A DNA stretch of 64,000 bases from Azospirillum sp. TSO22-1. Lineage in GTDB: Bacteria > Pseudomonadota > Alphaproteobacteria > Azospirillales > Azospirillaceae. Every line of letters starts with the position of its first letter. Position 1 is the first letter of the stretch. The stretch is from assembly GCF_003116015.1 (NCBI RefSeq), contig NZ_LGQZ01000080.1, forward strand, positions 1-64,000, given 5' to 3'. Shown in pieces: positions 61,050 to 64,000 of the stretch. A program made the position numbers and the translations under genes. A model generated the notes under the pieces. That model was not told the DNA's origin. It did not search any database and saw only the letters and a list, made by a program, of their open reading frames with translations.

Positions 61050-62255
61050 TCAGCCCGGCCGGCCGTCGGCGCGCGGGCCGGTCAGGACCGGTACGTAGAC
61101 CCACAGGAACAGCGCGAAGCCCAGCGTCCACAGCGCCCCCGCGGAGTGCAGCACCGGCGTCCAGGCGCCGTCCGGCAGCATGGGCAGCAGCGTGCGCGCC
61201 GTGGCGCCCAGCAGCACCAGGGCGTAGGCCGCCACCGTGGTGCGCGACACCACGATCATGCGGCCGGTGTGGCCGAGCGCGGCGCGGCTCATCACCGCCA
61301 GGACCATCGTGGTGAAGGCGCCGGCGGTCAGCGCGTGCAGCCACGCCCGGCCGAGCGGCAGCCCGAAGGCGTACTCCAGCCCCTTCAGCGCCAGCGCCAC
61401 CGGGATCCAGGCGTAGCCGACGTGCAGGATCCACAGCACCGGTTGCGACAGCGTGTGCAGCCCCTTCCAGCGCGACACCCGCACGCCGTGCGCCACGGCC
61501 GCGGCCAGCGCCAGCGCGCCGGTGGCGACGCTGCCCGGCAGCAGCAGGTCGGCCGGGATCAGCAGCGCGGTCAGCACCAGCACCGCGCGCTCCAGGTGGG
61601 GCAGGGGGGTGATGACGAGCGTCGGCTCCTTCTGGCGCAGCGCGTTCTGCGTGAAGCTCGGCACGATGCGGCCGGCGATCACCGTGACCATCTGCAGCAC
61701 GATGCCGATCGCCAGCGCGATGCCCAGCTGCGCGGTCGCCTGGGTGACGCCCAGCCACTCCAGCCGGAACAGCGCGTTGGCGAGCGTGAGCAGCCCCAGC
61801 AGCGCCAGGAAGGCGGTGTTGCGCGCCTTGCCCGCCTTGATCAGGGGGGCTGCCACCAGGGACCCCAGCGCCGGCAGGAAGGCGAGGTCGATCAGCGCCG
61901 CCGGCACGGAATCGGCCAGCGCCGGCAGCGAGGCGACGCGCCCGGCGAGGTACAGCGCCACCAGCGCCATCAGCGGCTTGCCCTTGACCGCCACCGACCC
62001 GGTCCAGCTGGGGATCGCGGTCAGCAGGAAGCCGGCGATGGCCGCGACGGCGAAGCCGTAGAGCATCTCGTGCGCGTGCCAGCCCGACGGCGGAATGCTG
62101 CCGCCCAGGCCGAACGCCCCGGTGGCGACGCACACCCACAGCGGGACCAGCGCCGCGGCGGACAGGCCCGCCAGCAGGAAGAAGGGACGGAACCCGTAGG
62201 AGAACAGCACCGGCGGTGCCTTCACCCGCTGCTCATCGAAGACGTTCGTGCTCAT
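61050..62255 (-). CDS. nnrS: NnrS family heme-copper membrane protein
   Basis: A 401-aa protein with twelve predicted membrane helices. The NnrS motifs are FSYGFRPFFLLAG near residue 20, SGWHAHEMLYGF near 58, and the histidine-containing HALTAGAFTTMVLAVMSRAA. NnrS contributes to tolerance of nitrosative stress in denitrifiers. AGGAGAG lies 6 nt before ATG 62255. Follows the DUF2249 gene by 16 nt; probably one operon under the TTTG-N8-CAAA site at 62847. Confidence 0.92.
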   Translation of the reverse strand: MSTNVFDEQRVKAPPVLFSYGFRPFFLLAGLSAAALVPLWVCVATGAFGLGGSIPPSGWHAHEMLYGFAVAAIAGFLLTAIPSWTGSVAVKGKPLMALVALYLAGRVASLPALADSVPAALIDLAFLPALGSLVAAPLIKAGKARNTAFLALLGLLTLANALFRLEWLGVTQATAQLGIALAIGIVLQMVTVIAGRIVPSFTQNALRQKEPTLVITPLPHLERAVLVLTALLIPADLLLPGSVATGALALAAAVAHGVRVSRWKGLHTLSQPVLWILHVGYAWIPVALALKGLEYAFGLPLGRAWLHALTAGAFTTMVLAVMSRAALGHTGRMIVVSRTTVAAYALVLLGATARTLLPMLPDGAWTPVLHSAGALWTLGFALFLWVYVPVLTGPRADGRPG

Positions 62256-62271
62256 GGGGACTCTCCTGAAC

Positions 62272-62778
62272 TCAGCCGCACATGCCGCCGCAGCACGAAC
62301 CGCCGCGGCGGGCGAGCAGGCGCTCGAAGGCGAGGCGGTACATGCCCGGCGGCGGCACCACGCCCTGCATCAGGTCCAGCACCTCGTCCCGGGTGGTGCC
62401 CGGCGGGCAGTCGGTGACCTCGACGATCAGCGCGCCGTCCGGCGTCGGGCCGGGCTCGGAGCCCGCCGGGGCGGCGACGACGCTGCCGCCGCGCTCGATG
62501 CGCACGCTATGCGACGTCGCATCGGCGGCGCCGGCCGGCTTGGAGATGCGCACGCGCCACTCCTCGGGGCCGCGCTCCAGGTACTCCCAGTCGAAACCGT
62601 CGCCGAAGTGCATCTGCAACTGCATGTGCAGCGGGCGCGGGTCGTGGTCGTTGACCAGCGTGAAGGACTGGCCGGCGTTCAGCCGCTGCACCGCCTGGAA
62701 GATCAGCGGGTGGCGCTCGTAGGGCGGGATGGACTGGACGTCGATGATGGTCTCGCCAGCCTGGAGGGTGGTCTGCAT
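62272..62778 (-). CDS. DUF2249 domain protein with Cys-rich C-terminus
   Basis: A 168-aa protein. The N-terminal 75 residues (IIDVQSIPPYERHPLIFQAV, FTLVNDHDPRPLHMQLQ) are a DUF2249/SirA-like domain; the C-terminal half ends RRGGSCCGGMCG, a possible metal-binding tail. DUF2249 genes often sit with NnrS, hemerythrins and denitrification genes. A parS-like palindrome lies inside the coding region (62509-62522) in the linker. ATG 62778. Confidence 0.8.
   Translation of the reverse strand: MQTTLQAGETIIDVQSIPPYERHPLIFQAVQRLNAGQSFTLVNDHDPRPLHMQLQMHFGDGFDWEYLERGPEEWRVRISKPAGAADATSHSVRIERGGSVVAAPAGSEPGPTPDGALIVEVTDCPPGTTRDEVLDLMQGVVPPPGMYRLAFERLLARRGGSCCGGMCG
62509..62522. other. putative parS site within the DUF2249 gene
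   Basis: Exact ATGCGACGTCGCAT palindrome preceded by T, 22 kb from parB. It codes for MRRR-type or HSV codons in the DUF2249 linker, a tolerant place for a non-coding constraint. Confidence 0.6.
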
Positions 62779-62846
62779 GGGGGGCCGCTGCGCTCTCGGT
62801 TGCGGGAAGGATGCCCCCAGGGGTACCGTGGCGCCATCGAGGCGTC

Positions 62847-62862
62847 TTTGTTCCAGCACAAA
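62847..62862. promoter_or_regulatory. TTTG-N8-CAAA box between the DUF2249 gene and the Crp/Fnr gene
   Basis: TTTG-TTCCAGCA-CAAA, the half-site arrangement of NnrR/Dnr-type Crp/Fnr operators. Lies 69 nt upstream of the DUF2249 start and 26 nt before the Crp/Fnr gene. Confidence 0.5.
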
Positions 62863-62887
62863 CTCGCCGCCAACCGCCGGAGCCCCC

Positions 62888-63613
62888 ATGGCCGGTCCTC
62901 GCGCCCCCGATCCCGCCGTGCTGCACGGCATGCGGCTGTTCGCCGGGCTGGAGGCGGCCGACCTCGCCGAGGTGATCCGCTTCGCCCAGACCCGCCGCGT
63001 GGCGAAGGGCGCCACCGCCTTCAAGCAGGGCGACCCCGCCGACACCTGCCACGCGCTGATCGACGGCCGCATCAAGATGGTGCAGACCGGCGCCGACGGG
63101 CAGCAGGTGGTGGTGCGCTTCATCGGCCCCGGCGAGACCTTCGGCACCGTCGCCACCTTCTCCGGCGTAAGCTTCCCGGTGGACGCCGTCGCCATGGCCG
63201 ACTGCGTCGAGGTCACCTGGACGAACGCCGCCATGACCGACCTGATGCAGCGCCACCCGCGCATCGCGCTGAACGCGCTGGGCATCGTCGGCGCGCGGCT
63301 GCAGGAGGTGCAGAACCGCCTGCGCGAGGTCTCCACCGAGCGTGTCGAGCGCCGCGTCGCGCATGCGCTGCTGCGCCTCGTGCGGCAGGCCGGACGGCGG
63401 GTGGAGGGCGGGGTGGAGATCTCCTTCCCGCTGACCCGCCAGGACGTGGCGGAGATGACCGGCACCACGCTGCACACCGTCAGCCGCATCCTCAGCGCCT
63501 GGGAGGCGCAGGGCCTCGTCGAGAGCAGCCGGCAGCAGGTGATGATCCGCCAGCCGCACCGCCTCGTCGCCATCGCCGAGGACATGCCGGCGCCCGACGA
63601 CGAGTCCGCCTGA
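62888..63613 (+). CDS. Crp/Fnr family regulator (Dnr/NnrR-like)
   Basis: A 241-aa protein: cNMP-like sensor domain (about 15-125, LFAGLEAADLAEVIRFAQ, FKQGDPADTCHALIDGRIKM), long helix, then winged HTH with LTRQDVAEMTGTTLHTVSRI as recognition region. No N-terminal FeS cysteines. The nearby NnrS and TTTG-N8-CAAA boxes support an NO-responsive Dnr/NnrR role. GGAG lies 5 nt before ATG 62888. Confidence 0.88.
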   Translation: MAGPRAPDPAVLHGMRLFAGLEAADLAEVIRFAQTRRVAKGATAFKQGDPADTCHALIDGRIKMVQTGADGQQVVVRFIGPGETFGTVATFSGVSFPVDAVAMADCVEVTWTNAAMTDLMQRHPRIALNALGIVGARLQEVQNRLREVSTERVERRVAHALLRLVRQAGRRVEGGVEISFPLTRQDVAEMTGTTLHTVSRILSAWEAQGLVESSRQQVMIRQPHRLVAIAEDMPAPDDESA

Positions 63614-63619
63614 GCCGAA

Positions 63620-63635
63620 TTTGCGCCCGCGCAAA
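63620..63635. promoter_or_regulatory. TTTG-N8-CAAA palindrome upstream of the DUF1858 gene
   Basis: TTTGCGC-CC-GCGCAAA, a perfect 7-bp dyad ending 33 nt before the DUF1858 gene. Same half-sites as at 62847. Confidence 0.6.
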
Positions 63636-63668
63636 GACCGCACCTGCGCTGCGGATTAGGGTCGCGCC

Positions 63669-63956
63669 ATGATGACCGATCCGCACGATCCCGCCGCGAC
63701 GCACCTGATCGCCGAGGTGCCCATCGGCGACGTCCTGGCACGCTGGCCGCAGACGCTCGCCGTCTTCCTGCACCGGCGCATGGCCTGCCCCGGCTGCGCC
63801 ATGGCCCCCTTCATGACGGTGGCCGAGGCCGCCGCCTGCTACGGCGTGCCGCCCGCCGAGCTGGTGGCCGAGCTGCGGCGCGCCATCGACGGCGACGCCC
63901 CCGCCGGCCCCTTCCCGCCGCCGCTGCCGCACCGCCGCGTGGTTCCCGCGGAGTGA
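63669..63956 (+). CDS. DUF1858 domain protein
   Basis: A 95-aa protein with the DUF1858 block VPIGDVLARWPQTLAVFLHR followed by MACPGCAMAPFMTVAEAAAC; the CPGC pair is the family's hallmark and may bind metal or form a redox pair. Often encoded next to hemerythrin-like ScdA/RIC and denitrification genes. The start may be ATG 63669 or 63672. The window ends shortly after with nothing else seen in 63957-64000. Confidence 0.85.
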   Translation: MMTDPHDPAATHLIAEVPIGDVLARWPQTLAVFLHRRMACPGCAMAPFMTVAEAAACYGVPPAELVAELRRAIDGDAPAGPFPPPLPHRRVVPAE

Positions 63957-64000
63957 CGAAGCGTCCCGCTGCCCTGTTGCCGTTCCCGTGACCACTGGGA

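Overview
The window is GC-rich DNA of roughly 70% GC with strong G/C preference at third codon positions. It carries a plasmid-type replication and partition locus in the middle: repA (42329-43276) diverges from parA-parB (39951-41760), with iteron arrays on both sides of repA. The gene complement (LivKHMG, bacteriohemerythrins, NnrS, Crp/Fnr regulators, RepA_C-type replication) suggests a large secondary replicon (megaplasmid or chromid) of an alphaproteobacterium close to Azospirillum or other Rhodospirillales. That assignment is inference from gene content and base composition; no database search was possible.

Layout. 1-11.4 kb: the 5' end of cysD, a small exported protein, mug, a TauE-type permease, a Crp/Fnr regulator overlapping a bacteriohemerythrin, a pirin, an isolated livF, one AT-rich foreign-looking membrane gene, a globin, an acyl-CoA synthetase, a PIN toxin-antitoxin pair and a chemoreceptor. 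11.5-15.8 kb: a livK-(53-aa ORF)-livH-livM-livG operon that lacks its own livF. 15.8-29.1 kb: DASS permease, AsmA protein, a possible 2H phosphoesterase, a hemerythrin/HDAC pair, an EamA transporter, glutaryl-CoA dehydrogenase with a class III CoA transferase and divergent LysR, ohrR/ohr, a DNA polymerase IV and an HNH protein. 29.1-36.8 kb: a tightly coupled operon for a carrier protein, a seryl-tRNA-synthetase-like amino acid:carrier-protein ligase, an acyl-CoA dehydrogenase homologue, a DUF1839/BtrH-like protein, a GH2-like protein, a tandem alpha/beta hydrolase and a 34-aa membrane peptide. This is the best candidate for an undescribed pathway. 37-45.4 kb: cupin, DUF1612-like plasmid protein, MBL hydrolase, parB, parA, origin, repA, Na/Pi cotransporter. 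45.4-51 kb: PAP2, OsmC, sulfonate-type ABC transporter, orphan TRAP binding protein. 51-61 kb: polyamine ABC transporter, GST, two small proteins, PuuR-like regulator, gabD, gabT. 61-64 kb: NnrS, DUF2249, Crp/Fnr and DUF1858 genes with two TTTG-N8-CAAA sites.

How parts fit together. The polyamine transporter and the gabD-gabT genes share a nearly identical 21-bp site upstream, so the PuuR-like regulator between them probably controls uptake and catabolism together. A 14-bp palindrome lies inside parB, just upstream of parA and at two distant points, and is the likely parS centromere. Two 75-nt copies of a two-hairpin element lie 43.7 kb apart; their second stems differ at four positions, each with a compensating change on the other arm, which argues for selection on structure. 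GC-rich hairpin repeats of at least two families are scattered between genes, and one is translated in frame at the start of a permease gene.
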